From the NCBI GenBank assembly GCA_903813345.2, contig CAIIXF020000008.1, positions 22,058,822 through 22,122,821 of the forward strand: a stretch of DNA of 64,000 nucleotides, given 5' to 3'. The notes beneath the pieces are model-generated. The model worked only from the letters and a program-made list of their open reading frames with translations. It was not told the DNA's origin and ran no database searches. The first letter of the stretch is position 1; every line of letters starts with the position of its first letter. The position numbers were made by a program, and so were the translations under genes. Shown here one piece after another: positions 12,682-26,500 of the stretch. Source of the stretch: Owenia fusiformis. Its lineage: Eukaryota > Annelida > Polychaeta > Sabellida > Oweniidae.

Positions 12682-13692
12682 GTTATGTCGCCAGAGTGCA
12701 TAGTGATGTTTTATAAGCACAACTGAAGTAGTTATAGATTTTAGAACACATCCAAACTTCCTGAAAAAATACCTGTGGGTATTTACTGTATTTTACCAAC
12801 GTTTCGAGTAATTTAATCCTTTCCAACGTAATAATCAGATGCCCGGAACCCATGTCGCCAGTTTTTTTTCTAAAATACCACTTTAGATATTTCAATTTCT
12901 AGAGAATGCACGAATCACTTAAATGTTTAACCCAGAGTGATATTTTATCAGAAAATGATTTATCAAAATGCATGCAAAGTTTAAAAACTGTATTCTATCC
13001 AGAACAAAAGTTATAGGTCATAAAGGTGTCATTTTTCAATTCAAAAGATAAGGATTTTAAGGTACGTTACAACATTTCCCAACATTTTGTATTTATCTTG
13101 ATGGAATTAGTAAATAAATTCTTGAATATGACAAGGCGGACATTCAATACAATGTGCTCATTACCTTTGTTCGCTCTGTTGTATTGCTTTATTGGAACAT
13201 GTAATGAGTTTTCCTCATGTACGTTGCAATAAGGTACGTTACGGAAAGTGCGAAATAAGTTGATAACTCAGCAATAAATGCTGCTAACTCAAGTGGAGGA
13301 GATCATCACGTGATCTCATGATACGCCATACTTTATTTGCAGTCAAAGGAAAGGGGATTTCTTCCTAATAATCCCTAAATAATACAGCAATCGCGTAAGT
13401 ACAACACCTGTATATTTTGCCTAAGCAAAGTTGGTTAATCAAAGATCTAGGATATCCCGCGATTCGGTTGAAAGGTATTCTAAAAAAACAACTTAATTGG
13501 TCATTTTTAAAACATGATGTCAACTTTTTCAGTTTTATATCAATGAGTTCGTTGCTTATTTCTGTCTTAATAGTGGTAACTAACCCGGGAATTCACAATT
13601 TGTTGCAGAATATGGCCAAGACTAAAGCAGAAATTCAAAAGAACTATACAGGGCGTATCGAAAAAACTAGTAATGACTACATCAATTTCATT

Positions 13693-14317
13693 TAATGTAC
13701 CATAAAGCCATGTCTCTCCTCTTTGCAATGATATGTCATTCATTCACACGTGGTAATGGTTGGGTGAGAAATCCTTCAATTCCATTTGCACAGTGGGTCA
13801 AAATCGGCTCTGCGCCAAGTTTTAAATATTGAAAAAATCAGTGCAAGGGCTAAGTGCCAATGGAAGTTCCCCTGACTTTAATTGTTGTGACTTTTTCTTT
13901 TGGAGCTATCTCAGGAGCACCTGTGCTCACAATTCCTCCACCAGATATTGCAAAATCTCGAGAAAGATTTGCCCATGGGCTGCTTTTCTTTGCTTTTAAC
14001 CCACACATGATTCAGGGCTGAACCATGCATGACGTGGACAGATGAGCGCATCTTTATGTGCAAGGAAGTGGTGGCAATTTGGAGGGGTATAGGATATATT
14101 CTTGCAAGAGTATGAGTATGAACACTTTACTGTTTATGCCATACCTGTCACACCTTCTTCCAATAGCCCCTGTGCCCCTTGTACTGACTTTTGCAATGTC
14201 TGAGCTGAATTTTGCCCCACTTTGCAAAATTAATGATTATTCGGCCATAGATGACTCCCTGTGAATGAATGATGTTCCATTGCAAAGAGGAGTAATTTGG
14301 CTTTTTGGTACATTGAA
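13693..14317. mobile_element. Third, more degraded inverted-repeat element in the nest
   Basis: AATGTACCATAAAGCC at the left and its diverged complement near 14316 bracket about 625 bp, with matching inner blocks CTCCTCTTTGCAATG and CATTCATTCAC in opposite orientation. The arms are about 60 bp and roughly 80% alike. I found no convincing target duplication. The phrase TACTGACTTTTGCAATGT also appears near 14178 and again near 14377, just outside the right arm. Confidence 0.65.
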
Positions 14318-14746
14318 TTAAAAGGATGCAGTCAGCATTGGTTTTATGTTTACGTCCAATATTGCATCGGGCTCCGTACACTGACTTTTGCAATGTTTAT
14401 AACTTGGTTCGAAGCCCATTTTTTTAATTAAATATGGTTGCCTCGTTTCATTCTTAAGAATGCTATATAGCTGCCTCGTTTCCTTGAGAAACATGCCTCG
14501 TTTCCTAAGTGAGAGAATTGATATGTAAATATCTCAGCAATGCCAGCATTGATTTCTAATTTGTAATCATATTATAAAACCGGAACTTATGAACTATTTA
14601 CTTGCCAAATATTAAGTTTTAATTTGAAGGATAAAAGCACGAAAATTGTAAAAAACAAAAATCTTACCGAATGAAATTTTTTCACGCGCCGCCATTTTGA
14701 TACGAGGCAAAACCTCCCTCGTTTCCAGTTCATCCCCAGTGATATT

Positions 14747-17545
14747 GTCACCCTGAATAAATCCAGTATTCATTCCCTGCTAGTAAATGATAATAATTAC
14801 TAGATATCTGTGGTCATTAACAGAAACTTGGTAAGGTTACTAATTCCTAAATCCATTGTTGTAACCATGGCTATAATGACATCATAGTAAGTGAACAATA
14901 GACCTTAGGAATTTCTTTAATTTGCAAAGTTTCTGTTAATGCCCCCCCTGGGCATCCAAGTGGTAATTTTAGAGACAAAAACAATTATGTTGTACTCAAA
15001 CTTCAAGTTCCACAAAAATGACTTTTAGTTGAACTAGCTTATTCTTTAACAATATATACAACATGACTTTTGTGAAAACATTATTTTGAGGACTGCACTA
15101 TAAGCTTAATAGGTCACATTTCTTTGGTAAATGTACATGTGTAGGTAAATATCATACATGACACAGATAGATCACTTGGTATATCCAATTAGTAACCAGA
15201 TACATTGTTTTAGTTTTATCAGTATATTATTACTCCATGCCAAACAATTTCATTACATTTATTTTTTTACAAAAACTACACATTACAATACATGAGCTGA
15301 TCACATGCAATCCGGTGATTTTCTGATATTTAGTCTGTTGTATATTTACCATGGGTCTACTGATAATTGAAGTTTTAGCTTGAAAAATGTGGCTAGATTT
15401 CATTAGGATATAAAGAGCATGTTGCATAAATCAAGTCTGCTTGACAGGGCTCGTTAAGTTTTCAATGAAACCTGCATGCAAACAGCCGATCCTCTGGCTC
15501 ACTCTCTAAGTTAAATATCAATTTAAGTAATTAATTTATGTTTTGTGTGTTAGAAGGAAATTTACTAAATGTGATAGTTACGTGATGATCTTTCATTTTG
15601 CATCGGTGAGCACTAACTAAATGCGTGCAACTAGACACTCTGTTAGATAATGGAGAAGTTTTATTAGTTATCAAAATATTCCGGCTAGTAACTCCTCTCT
15701 GTTTAACCTGCGCTTTAAATGCCAGTTGCTTCAGATGTGCGTGAATTCATTTTGTCATTCACATTTGTATAGAATTCAAAGATGCAACAAAAAATACAGA
15801 CAAGTGTACATTGTACTATTAAAAGCACCATCTGAATTAAACAATCTTTTTTTTTGCTCACACCATTTCTAGCTAGTGATATTTCTAAAATGACTTACGA
15901 CAATGCTTTGATTTTTATGCTTATTTGGCAAACATATTGAAAACATGGATGTCTCCCTTTTCAATTCACATGAAATTCAATTCACAATTCACATTTTTGC
16001 CTCTGAAAGCTTTAATACCTTCATATTTAATTGATCATGTTGTTGCCTAAGTCTTTTCAGATACCGTTTTAGATTGTAAGGGATACATACTTTCTTTTTA
16101 ACAACTCAGGCTCATCTTTGGTGATGTCAAATTATTAATTAGTTGACGTTAGTTGAACATGAAACTGACAGCATTAAAATTGAAAGAGCTGAATTACAGT
16201 TTAACTGATATTCTAGATCATCGTAATGTTTGAGAATTCTTTTGTATTTTATGACGTGAATAGAACAGTGCGCATTTTCTAGACACTTAACCAAGATCAT
16301 GCTGTCAACTGACGTACAAAATTTTTTTTATGTAGATTTTATCAAACACCCCATATAAAAGCGGAGTGTGAAATTGAAACCATACAAGCGATAACAGACA
16401 ATTGTGTGTCTGATTTCTTGATAATGTTTAGACTAAGTGCAGTACATTTGTTTTGATATTACACATACTACTTGAATAAAGTTTTGGTGACGTTAACAGT
16501 ATACACTCACACATATCTGAACATTTCAACTAAATTCTTTATATTTATTAGAGTCTAGACATATCAATTATTGATAACTTGTTCGGAAAGGGATGATCAG
16601 CTTTTCTGCAATATTTTCAAATTAATGTTCATTTAAGGAACATGTTTTCCACTGGGAAAAAGGTTCTTGTCACTGGTCTCCCATATAAATTACTATTCAT
16701 ATTTCTTTCATAGTTTTATATATTTGACTAAAATTATGATCTGGTATACCTGTTGTGAACAAGCAATAATTTTACCAAACAATGAGTTGGCTACTTACTA
16801 TTCCCAGTGTATACAGAGTGTCTAATAAATCCTGTCCCCCCCCCCCCGCTACAGCTAAAATCTTAATAGATGATACCTAGTGTGATTTACCATTGGAAAG
16901 ATCATTCAAAGTTACATTTACTCAAAAGAAAAAAAACATTTATGCTTTTTTATCAAAGGGTGGCATTTGAGAAGGCAGAAATGTACAAATTTTAATGGGG
17001 ATTTGTACAATTATAGAAAAATTAATGGTTTTTCAGAAGAGAAAAGCATGATCATTTTGTACTTTTAGAAAATATACTCGACATACTAGTTCATAGAAAT
17101 TGTCATGAAAACATTTGAACTTGAATGATTTTAAAACAATGAAACTTTAAGCTCTGACTGACAGTCTCTTTGAAATGTGTAAATTAATTTTCAAGGTGTA
17201 ATGCAACCACTGTGACATTTTAAAGTATAAAGCATCTATGTCTGAATCTGGGACACAAAACTGCACTTATAGTACTCAGTGCACTAGTGCATTTTAGATA
17301 ATTTAATTTCTATATTCAAAATCTCTTACGTACATGTACTTGATATAGCTTTTAATAACGCAATAAAGAATTGCTTGTTTTGTTAGTCATAACAATGTGT
17401 GACATTTTAAAATTAAATCAGCGGGAAATTTTTAATATAACCTGAATTATTAATATGTTATAAATCTCGTTTACATGATAATGGCTTTCTGTGAGCAAAT
17501 AAGTTGACCAGTTTAAACTGACATTTGATGCATCTCTTATTTCAG
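14747..17545. other. Upstream region of the TALPID3 exons; no recognised gene
   Basis: This AT-rich sequence has no exon I recognise. It includes a run of 12 or so C residues near 16838-16850, next to a segment TACAGAGTGTCTAATAAATC that resembles the ends of dispersed miniature repeats elsewhere in the window. If TALPID3 has further 5' exons or its promoter here, I could not detect them. Confidence 0.45.
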
Positions 17546-20500
17546 GATGCAAAATAAATCTGAAAGTTTGCAAAATGGCGTTGTAGTTGATAAAGCTCGG
17601 CATCTGGTGGAGGATTTGAGTGAACTGAAAAATCAAATGAAAGATATGATAGAGGTGAGTGTCCTGCTTAATCAATTTTTTTTAACCTGGCAAGTCAACA
17701 GTAAAAGCCAATGATAATGAAGCAAGTCTGACTGACAGCTCGGTATGAGATCAGAAAATCAATGCTACCAGCCAAATGAAACAAGCTAATAACTATTCCC
17801 CCCCATACACACACACCCCTAAGTACAGTTCTGTGTAAAAGCTTGATATCTTGTATACTGTCCAATGCATAGCCCCAGAAAAATGCCTTGAAGTAATGTA
17901 AATGAATGGACAGTCTTTGGAGCTGTGCACAAGACTACATGATATTTGTTACAGATTAAACATTTAAATCAATTCAAATTGAATATATACAAGGCTATAA
18001 TGATAATCTGATATTACCCCAGATCCAGTTACATAATATTCAATGTCTGATTCAACAAAGCATATCAGAGGATTAAATGACTACAAGAAAAATTAAATTG
18101 AAAAAATTTGAGTTTACTAATTTTATTATTTGATTTGTTTATTGTCACGAGATCTTTGATATGTTATTGAATTAATTTTGATCTTATACATGTCAGATTT
18201 CATATCAAATACTAACATGCCTCAATGGTATCCTGGCATAATGTCCACCTTAAGCTTACTGCCAACCTATAGCACAATGTATACTTTAAGCTTACTTCCC
18301 ACCTTAAGCATAATGCCCACTTTGAGCATACTACCAATCAATCTTACTGCCCATCTGTAGCATATTGCCCACCTTAAGCATTCTGCCTTTAGCAAAATGT
18401 CAGCTTTAAGCATATTGCAAACTTTCCTACCTTAAGCATATTGCCAATTCTAAGCATATTAATGTCATACCTAAAGTCCTCCAACTCTACCAATTATTTT
18501 TGTCAGTGAAGATTCATTGGCTTAGTATTTAACCATTTTGATATTTCAGAAAAGAGAAACACAGATTCTTACAAATGTTACAGCCTCTGGAGTCTCAACT
18601 GGGTATCGACCTGCATACACTGATGCTTCAGTCTTAAAACCTGACCCCCAGGAGACACCAATCATTCCAAATGTCCAGTATGGTGCACCTTTGGATAAAT
18701 ATTTGGTAAGAAAAACATTTGACTGGTAGATGTAATAAATGGTCAATAGGGTAATGTTTTTATGTTCAAAATAAAGTGACACTGAATGGAAACTATCAAA
18801 AACAAGTAAACAATCATGATTGAAGAACATATTCTAAAGTGCAAAGAATACAAATATCAGAGCTAGAAATATATTTCATAAATATCTGTAATACACTCAG
18901 CAGTACAAGAATTATATTCTAAACACTGTGGATAATTCAATTTTATGAGGATATATAGTATTTATGCTTACAATATATCTGTCATCACAGTTTTTTCACA
19001 TGAGGATATTGCAATTTACTTGTATTTCTGTATGAATTGTGTTTTTTACACAGATTGTGATGATTTATTGAATATTGGATTAATCCTTACCTGACAATTA
19101 TACAAATGTAATGTTTTCAGTTTTTATGTTACCACCATGATGGTGACATATTGTTATAGTCTCCAACTTTTTTTTGAATGGTTCTGCGAATGGTGTTCAG
19201 TGGTTGATATCTGTAACATGAACAAATGGCGCTTGGGGTTCAGTGTCTGTAACAAATTGTAGATGGTGACATTTTGAATGCTAATGCCTTGTTTTGCATG
19301 AGACTATATTATGGTTCATTCTGTAAACTAGTATGTGTAAATTACAATACAAAACATGTCTCCAATGGGCTTTTCTTCAAGGGCTGTGTTCTACAAGGAT
19401 CGTGATGATTTATAAAATATTGGATTGATCCTTACGTGATAATTATACAAATGTAAAATATCCATGTTTCCAGGTTTTTTTGTAGTTGTATGTTATATAC
19501 TACTCTCCACAAACTAATTACTATCTAGTGTATGTACATGATGTATAGATCTGTCCTTTATACTTATGAATTATGTTAAAAGTATCAATTTTTCAGGTTT
19601 TTTTGTAGTCTGATACATTAAATTTTATTATTATGTACTTTATGCATGAATACAGACTTTGAAGTGGTAAAATACATGTTAATCCATCACAATGTTTCAT
19701 TTATTATCAACACAACATAATAATGAATGGATTTTGATTTTTAGCTGTCATTTGTACATTTGATTGGATATCTCTTATCATATAATTCTTGTTCTTGATC
19801 AATGGATTGGTTTATTATTGAGAGATATTCAAAAATGTGACCATGACTCCAAGTGAAAGCAATGCCCCTGTGTCTCCCAAATTAAATGATTAATTTATGA
19901 ATTGATTGATTGATTTTAGAAAAAGCCATTGATGCTAGACAATGCTAGTCCCTACCCAACCTTCCATGATGTGACGATGAGCCCTAGTAAAGGTAATGCC
20001 CCTGTGTCTACCAAATACAATGACGTGGAACAGATTCTGGAGCGAGCAGCTAGAACCAAGGAGACTCTTGAAAGAAACCTGGAACATATTGTACGAGAAA
20101 GAGACAATGTGGATATCTATGCATTGCTTGGACATATGGAGGACAGGTACAAATTAATGAGTTTTTATATTTACGGGTTAGTTGAAATATTTTCTAGTTG
20201 AAGTTTTCTTTTATAAAATTACAGTTTGTTTTTCCTTATATTTGCTGCTCATGGTTTTTTAATTAGTCTCTTTCATAATTATTTTATTTCATTTTCAAAA
20301 ATTATGGATTAGGACCCCACCTTGTCACTTTTTTAAAAATGTAAGGCTTATTTTCTAAAAAGAGGATCTTGTTTTTCTCAATTTAAATGTATCAAAAGTT
20401 TCTCCTACACTATATTAATAACATTTGAAAAGGGGATGGGTATTGAAATGGGATAAAGTTAAAAACTAAGTGATAACAGTAAGAAGAAATCACTGAATTA

Positions 20501-23500
20501 AGGAACATCATTGCCTAACATCCTGGCTTCTGCTCATTCATAAATTCCTATTTATAAAGAAACTATTTATATATATTTTGCAAAGTGACATCTTTCTAAT
20601 TTTCATGATTCCCTCATCAATCATATTTAATGGGTTATATTCTATGAAGATATTGCTACTCATAAATTGAGTCGAATTGATTTCTGAGATTCTATTTATT
20701 TACTCTAATATTTAGAGTGTTCACCTTTTGCCTGGTCATTCATTTCCTTGACTTATCAACTCTCCATTCCATTTTGCATTCTAAAATATGAGCCATGACA
20801 AGAGCTTGTAAAATTCGGGTGAAATTAGAGTTTCACCTTTTATTATCCCACTGAAAGAAGTTTGAGGGGGATATAGGAAAGCCATCTGTCAGTCTGTCCG
20901 TCTGTTTATCCGGGTGATAACTCAAATACTGGTTGACGTATTTGATTCAAATTTTATAGGCTTGTGCCTTATTGGGGTAGAACTTCTGATCGAGAAGGAA
21001 TTCAAAATGGCCACCATTTTTTGTAAAAATGTAACAACTCAAATACCAATTCACAAATTTGGTTTTAAAATACAGGGTACATAAAATACATTTGCAATTT
21101 TACCATGCAAACAATTACCTCTTAGATGGAAAATAAGTGTTAATGAAAAGTGTGATATTTGTGGACAAGTAGAAGACTATAAACATTTGTTCTTTCAATG
21201 TCAAACTTTTAGACCAACTTGAAAATTATATTTTAGATTGAAACTGATTTAAGCTTGAAAAAGTATAAAACCCTTGTCTTTGGCTATAAGGTACAAGACA
21301 CTAGCTATACTTATTTTAATGAATGGTTAAACAACTCATGGTACATTATATTTGTAAACTACTATTGTAATAATGTTCAAGAATTAAAATTGTATCATTT
21401 TTCACAAATATTGTAATATTGTAAAATGACTTTTTTATACAAAGTTATAAAATGAGAAATATGTTCATATATTTGGAAAATAAAAAAAAAGTTCACAAAT
21501 TTGGTTCAAATTTTATATGTTGATGCCTAGGGACAAAGGTGATTTTCAAGATGGCCAGTGAATTGTTCTGTGCATAAATTGATAGTTCCACCATGTAGCA
21601 AAAACAATATAACAACATGAATGTGGCACTCGAGCAACAAATAATTGGTCTAAAGAAAATCAGCTCAAAAATGCTTTCCCCTCCAAGTGAACATGTGTGA
21701 AATTGATACAGTGTTTAAATGGAAACCTCAATGTGACACATTCTACATATGTGCATGTTCTGTTGTTGTTTCTTATGAATGAAATTCGAAAGTAAAGCTG
21801 AAATACCACTACTTGTATTGCTAGCTATGACATCTATCAATGAATATAAACATATTTGTACACTGATATGCATTTATTGAATATGCATATTGTATGAAGT
21901 AAATTTTATAATTCTATTTGTATTTTTCAGTGATGCTGCTGAGAAACTTCGGATCCAGAGATTGGTGGACACTCAGATAAATCTGCTAAGTTCACAGATA
22001 GAAGTAAGCTATTTGAAACTATTGAGATAGAAGTAAGCTATTTGTAACTACACCGTATTGAGTATTAGTAACCTATATGTAATATGAGACAGAAGTTATT
22101 TGTAACAAACTAACAAACAACACAAAAGTAAGCTACTTGTATTTTCCTTCCACACAACCAAAAGTTTTATATTTTGATTACAAGTATCAACAAATAAATA
22201 AGTTGAGATACCATATTGTTTTTAGGGAGAGGTAAAGGAACATCTTCAACAGCAACATTCAAAAGTTTCCCCAAAAGACCCCTCACTTGACAGCACCTCC
22301 ATACCAGCCAAAAAAACAAATACAGTCATCAGCAAGAAGAATTGGAAGGCCAATGTACAGTCAAAAATTAACACAGGTCTGAGGAACAAAAAATCTGATG
22401 TTTTAAAGCCTCAAGGGGGAGCCCTGAAGGGGAAGGAAGGGGGCCTCAAGGGGAAAGAGAATAAACCAGAAGGGACCTTGAAAAAATCTGTGAACAAGGG
22501 AAAGGTACATTATGAAAGTTACAAGATATTTTAATGCATGACTGATTAAAGCGACAGTGCAAAATGAAAAAGTGCCGTTTCAGACATCTTTAAAAATGTG
22601 AATTAAGTAATGTTAAAGGTTACCCAACTGTGGAAAAACTTATAATTATTATCTTTGCGTATCATTTGTTTCAAACAATTGACACAATATAGACATGATA
22701 GATGATTCAAGCAGCTGTCATCCTGCAATTTGTAAAATGTTGATTTTTATTTAAGAAGGTTCTAAAGGATTACAAGGATGAGGAATACATGAATCGTGTT
22801 TATGGAAAGGCAATCCACGAATCACGACGCACAAGCTCAAAGACTCCTTATATGCATTATCAAACTACACCAAAGCCAAGACTTTCTAGACCTCCGGCAG
22901 TGCAATCAGATGAGGGTATGAAACTATTTTTCTTCTTGCAAGTCTTACAATGTAGATGAGCTGCTTAAAATGAAGATGAGCTACTTGTCATTATATGCCT
23001 ACATACTATCTACCATCTAGTATTACGATTGGTTGAAGTCTAGATCAAAGTAAATCTGCTTGAAAGCTAAGATACGATACAATACGATATATATTATATT
23101 CTATATTTATATATTTATTGTTAATGTTTGGCACAGGTATTTCAAGGAAATCGTCCAAGACACAGACTGGTCCAGACAGGATGAGGGAGAGAGGAGATGG
23201 GGTCATCAATCCAGAAATGCAATACTATTTTGACCCTGGAGTACAAAGGACAGGACCTCCCTTACCCCCACCTCTTCATTCAGGTATTACTTTGATTTTA
23301 ACAGCCCTCTGATGATATATAAGCAGAAATATCTACATGGGAAGCCATTATACAAGTCATACCCAGGTCTTTCAAGTGTTTAGTTTTATATGTCACCACC
23401 ACAAGCAGTGACATATTGTTATAGTCTCCAGCTTTTTTCTGGACAGTGTTCAGGATCTGTAACAAATGACAGGTGGTGATATCTTGCATGTCAATGACTT

Positions 23501-26500
23501 GTTTCTATTCAAAATTTAGTTTGCAAAGAAAAATTGACAAACATTTACAGCATTATAATGTCACCACCAAAAAGTATTGACATATTGTTATGGTCTCCAT
23601 TTTTGGCTCACACAGTGAGCCTATGGGATCGACCAGGCGTCCGTCCGTTGGTCCGTCCGTCCAGCCAAATGGGGTGGAAAGGCGGATAATAAAAAGGCAT
23701 ATACCAAAGAAGAGTGCCATGATCTAGTGGATTTCATCGTGGATACAGCCTACTTTAAAGCAGGGAAATCAATTCTAAGACAGAAAATTGGAATACCAAT
23801 GGGAATCGATCCGGCGCCATATATGGCAAACCTATACTTATATAGTTATGAATTTCAAGCCATTGAGAAAATGTATAGGGAAGACTACTCCAAAGTACTA
23901 AAATATGCTAAAACTACAAGATTCATCGAAGATTTATGTACTATAAACAATGACAGAGAAATGGAGACTGACATGAAGAACATCTATCCTGAAGAACTAG
24001 TGTTAAACAAGGAAAATGAGAAGGATACAGAAACAACTTTTCTGGACATACAAATGGAAATAGTAAATAAACAAATCACAACAAAACTATAAGACAAAAG
24101 GGAAAACTTCAATTTCCAAATAGTCTCATATCCAGATTTATCTGGAAATATTCCTAGAAACCAGTCCTATGGAATATTTATATCACAAATAATAAGGATT
24201 TCAAGAATCTGCAGTCAATTGGAAGATGCAACAAACAGAGTTACCAGCCTGGGAAATAAACTACAATGTCAAGGTTACAGGAGTAACATACTAAATTCGT
24301 ATAATAAGAAAGCTATAACAAGAAATAAATGGATATGTATTAAATACAATATGCAGGAGAATATCATCTTGAAGTACTGGAAAATTAACGAGAGAAGAGA
24401 ACATTAACAAACGAATATGAAACAGTATATTCTCCGCAAAGAGGGTAAACTAAGAAGACAGATCAACATAAGAACATCAGTAATGGCCTAGTCACATAGC
24501 CCGGCCGATGTCCGGCATCGGTAGAGCTCGGTGGATTTTTTTAGTGCCACCGAGCTCTCCTCATCGGAAGCAGAGCTCGGTGACGTGAACGGACTCCGTC
24601 CGGACATCTTCAGGCGACCGACCGAACACCGGCCGGTGACCGTACGGAGTCTGTCTCAAAATGGAGCTCGGTCGGAGCTCGGCCGCTGTCCGTTAAAAAA
24701 CCTCGTCCTCTGGTTGTCTCAGATGCACGGGACACCGGCCGATACTGGGCCGTGCACCGGCCGACGTGTTTTCCGATGTGGTTACGATGGGGCTGCGATG
24801 ACATGATGAGGGAGCTCGGTGAGAGCCCGGTGAAAGGAGCACGTAGGTTATCGCAAACAATTTCAAACGATTCTAACTTGAATTATGAATATTTTCTGAT
24901 CATGAACATGGGTGTATCTTTTAGATCCACTCATTATCGTCAAGAAAAGTATATATAATGATAATTTAGTTAATCAGACCTAAGTGATATTGAAGGGGCA
25001 ATGGACCAATCAACGTACTTTTTCAAAAATGTTGACCTAATTTTCACCAAAATGCAACCTATTATTATATTGTTGAATGCATAATTAGAATGTTCTTTGA
25101 GACATGTTTGATTTCCTAAAAGGAAAATTTGATTGCTCCAGGGACTTTAAAGATATTCAATTTGGATGACCAAAATGAACTGAAACAAATGGATAGCATG
25201 AGATTTTTCAATGGAGAAATAACATGGGGAACACTTATCTTAATGCAATTAAGTTTCTCTTTCAAAAACTATTTGATACATCAAAATAAAGAATAGTAAT
25301 GCATTCAACATTGTAAAAAATGATTGCATTTTTGGTGAAAATGGGGTCAACATCTTTGAAAAAGTGTGTTGATGGGTTAATTGCTAGTTAAATATCTCCG
25401 AGTTTGTTTGAATTTATTATTACTGTGCATAATTTTCTTTGAGATAATGAATTGATCTAAAAGATAAACTTGTCTTCATTGTCAGAAAATAGTCATAATC
25501 CAAGATATAACCTTCTGAAATTGTTTGCGATAACCTACGTGCTCCTTTAACTCCGAAGTTAAAATTTTACCGAGCTACCACCGATGCGGTTTTAAGCAAC
25601 AAATGCCACGGATGTCCGGCCGGTGTTCGGCCGAGTTCGGTGAAAATTGCATCGCTGGCTCATCGTAACCTCATTGGCCGGGCTATGTGACTAGGCCATA
25701 AGAGGAAGGGGAGAGTTTTCCAGCCAGATTAAAACGTTTAACCCACCTACGCACAGTCTCAAGTCTGTGGACCCTGAAGAAAGACAACTAACATCACAAT
25801 CAAATCAAGACAAAGAAAGAAGACAATGAAAGAAGAATCTAATGCAGCAACAACAAATGATGTCCGTCCGTCCGTTTGTCGGTCCGTCCGTCAACATTGG
25901 CCGCACAAATTAATGCTATTCGGATTGAGTCATAGCCACATTTATTTTATGCATATCTATAATGCCTATTTGACCTATCATCGCCATTTCCCAAGTTCGC
26001 CCAGTTTCCGAGAAATTGCGGATTTTGACGTCAAAAAGTCAAATTTTCTGTAAATACTAGACACTTTGTTGAAGTAGAACTTTCAAATAACTTTTAGTAG
26101 TTGCTGTATATGCAACTTATGTCCTCTGAAGATTTCAAAGCTCTTGGAATTACAGTTTTTGGTGTTTACTCTATAAAATTTGACAAAAAGTAGGACTTAG
26201 TCATTTTCAGGAAACTTTCTCATGTATAAAGTCAATGGCAGGTTTTGTGATTGACAAGTTTCTCAAAGTTTGCCTTATACTTGATCATTTCTTGCAATGA
26301 ATTACATCATTACTAGATTAAAGCATTCCCTACATATTGCTCAATATATGTCAGCATCAAATTTTTACCGTTTTTGAGATATTTGACGTCAAAAAACAGT
26401 AAAAATAAGTTATTTTTCAACTTGCTTCAATTTGACCAAATTTTTTTTTGAAAATCATCTACAAGTTGCCAGGAGTTCAAATCTGACATTAGTTTTAGGA

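Larger units (their letters stand above)
11180..14741. mobile_element. 3.56 kb non-autonomous DNA transposon with 248-bp terminal inverted repeats
   Basis: The left end (11180-11427) and right end (14494-14741) are near-identical inverted repeats of equal length, beginning CACTGGGGATGAACTGG. The flanks are ATATT at 11175-11179 and ATATT at 14742-14746, a 5-bp target duplication. CAC termini with a 5-bp duplication resemble Transib-type elements; CACTA and Chapaev elements also start CAC but duplicate 2-4 bp. No transposase frame is visible inside. The interior contains a second complete palindromic element (11823-12681) and another inverted repeat (13693-14317). The element ends and the duplication are seen directly; the superfamily is inference. 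Confidence 0.9.

Noticed and set aside
16838-16850. Run of C residues
   Set aside because: It is a simple homopolymer at the edge of a repeat-like segment; nothing further supports a function.
24531-24958. Open frames in GC-rich sequence
   Set aside because: They lie in the left arm of the palindromic MITE, and both strands are open because of the GAGCTCGG repeats.
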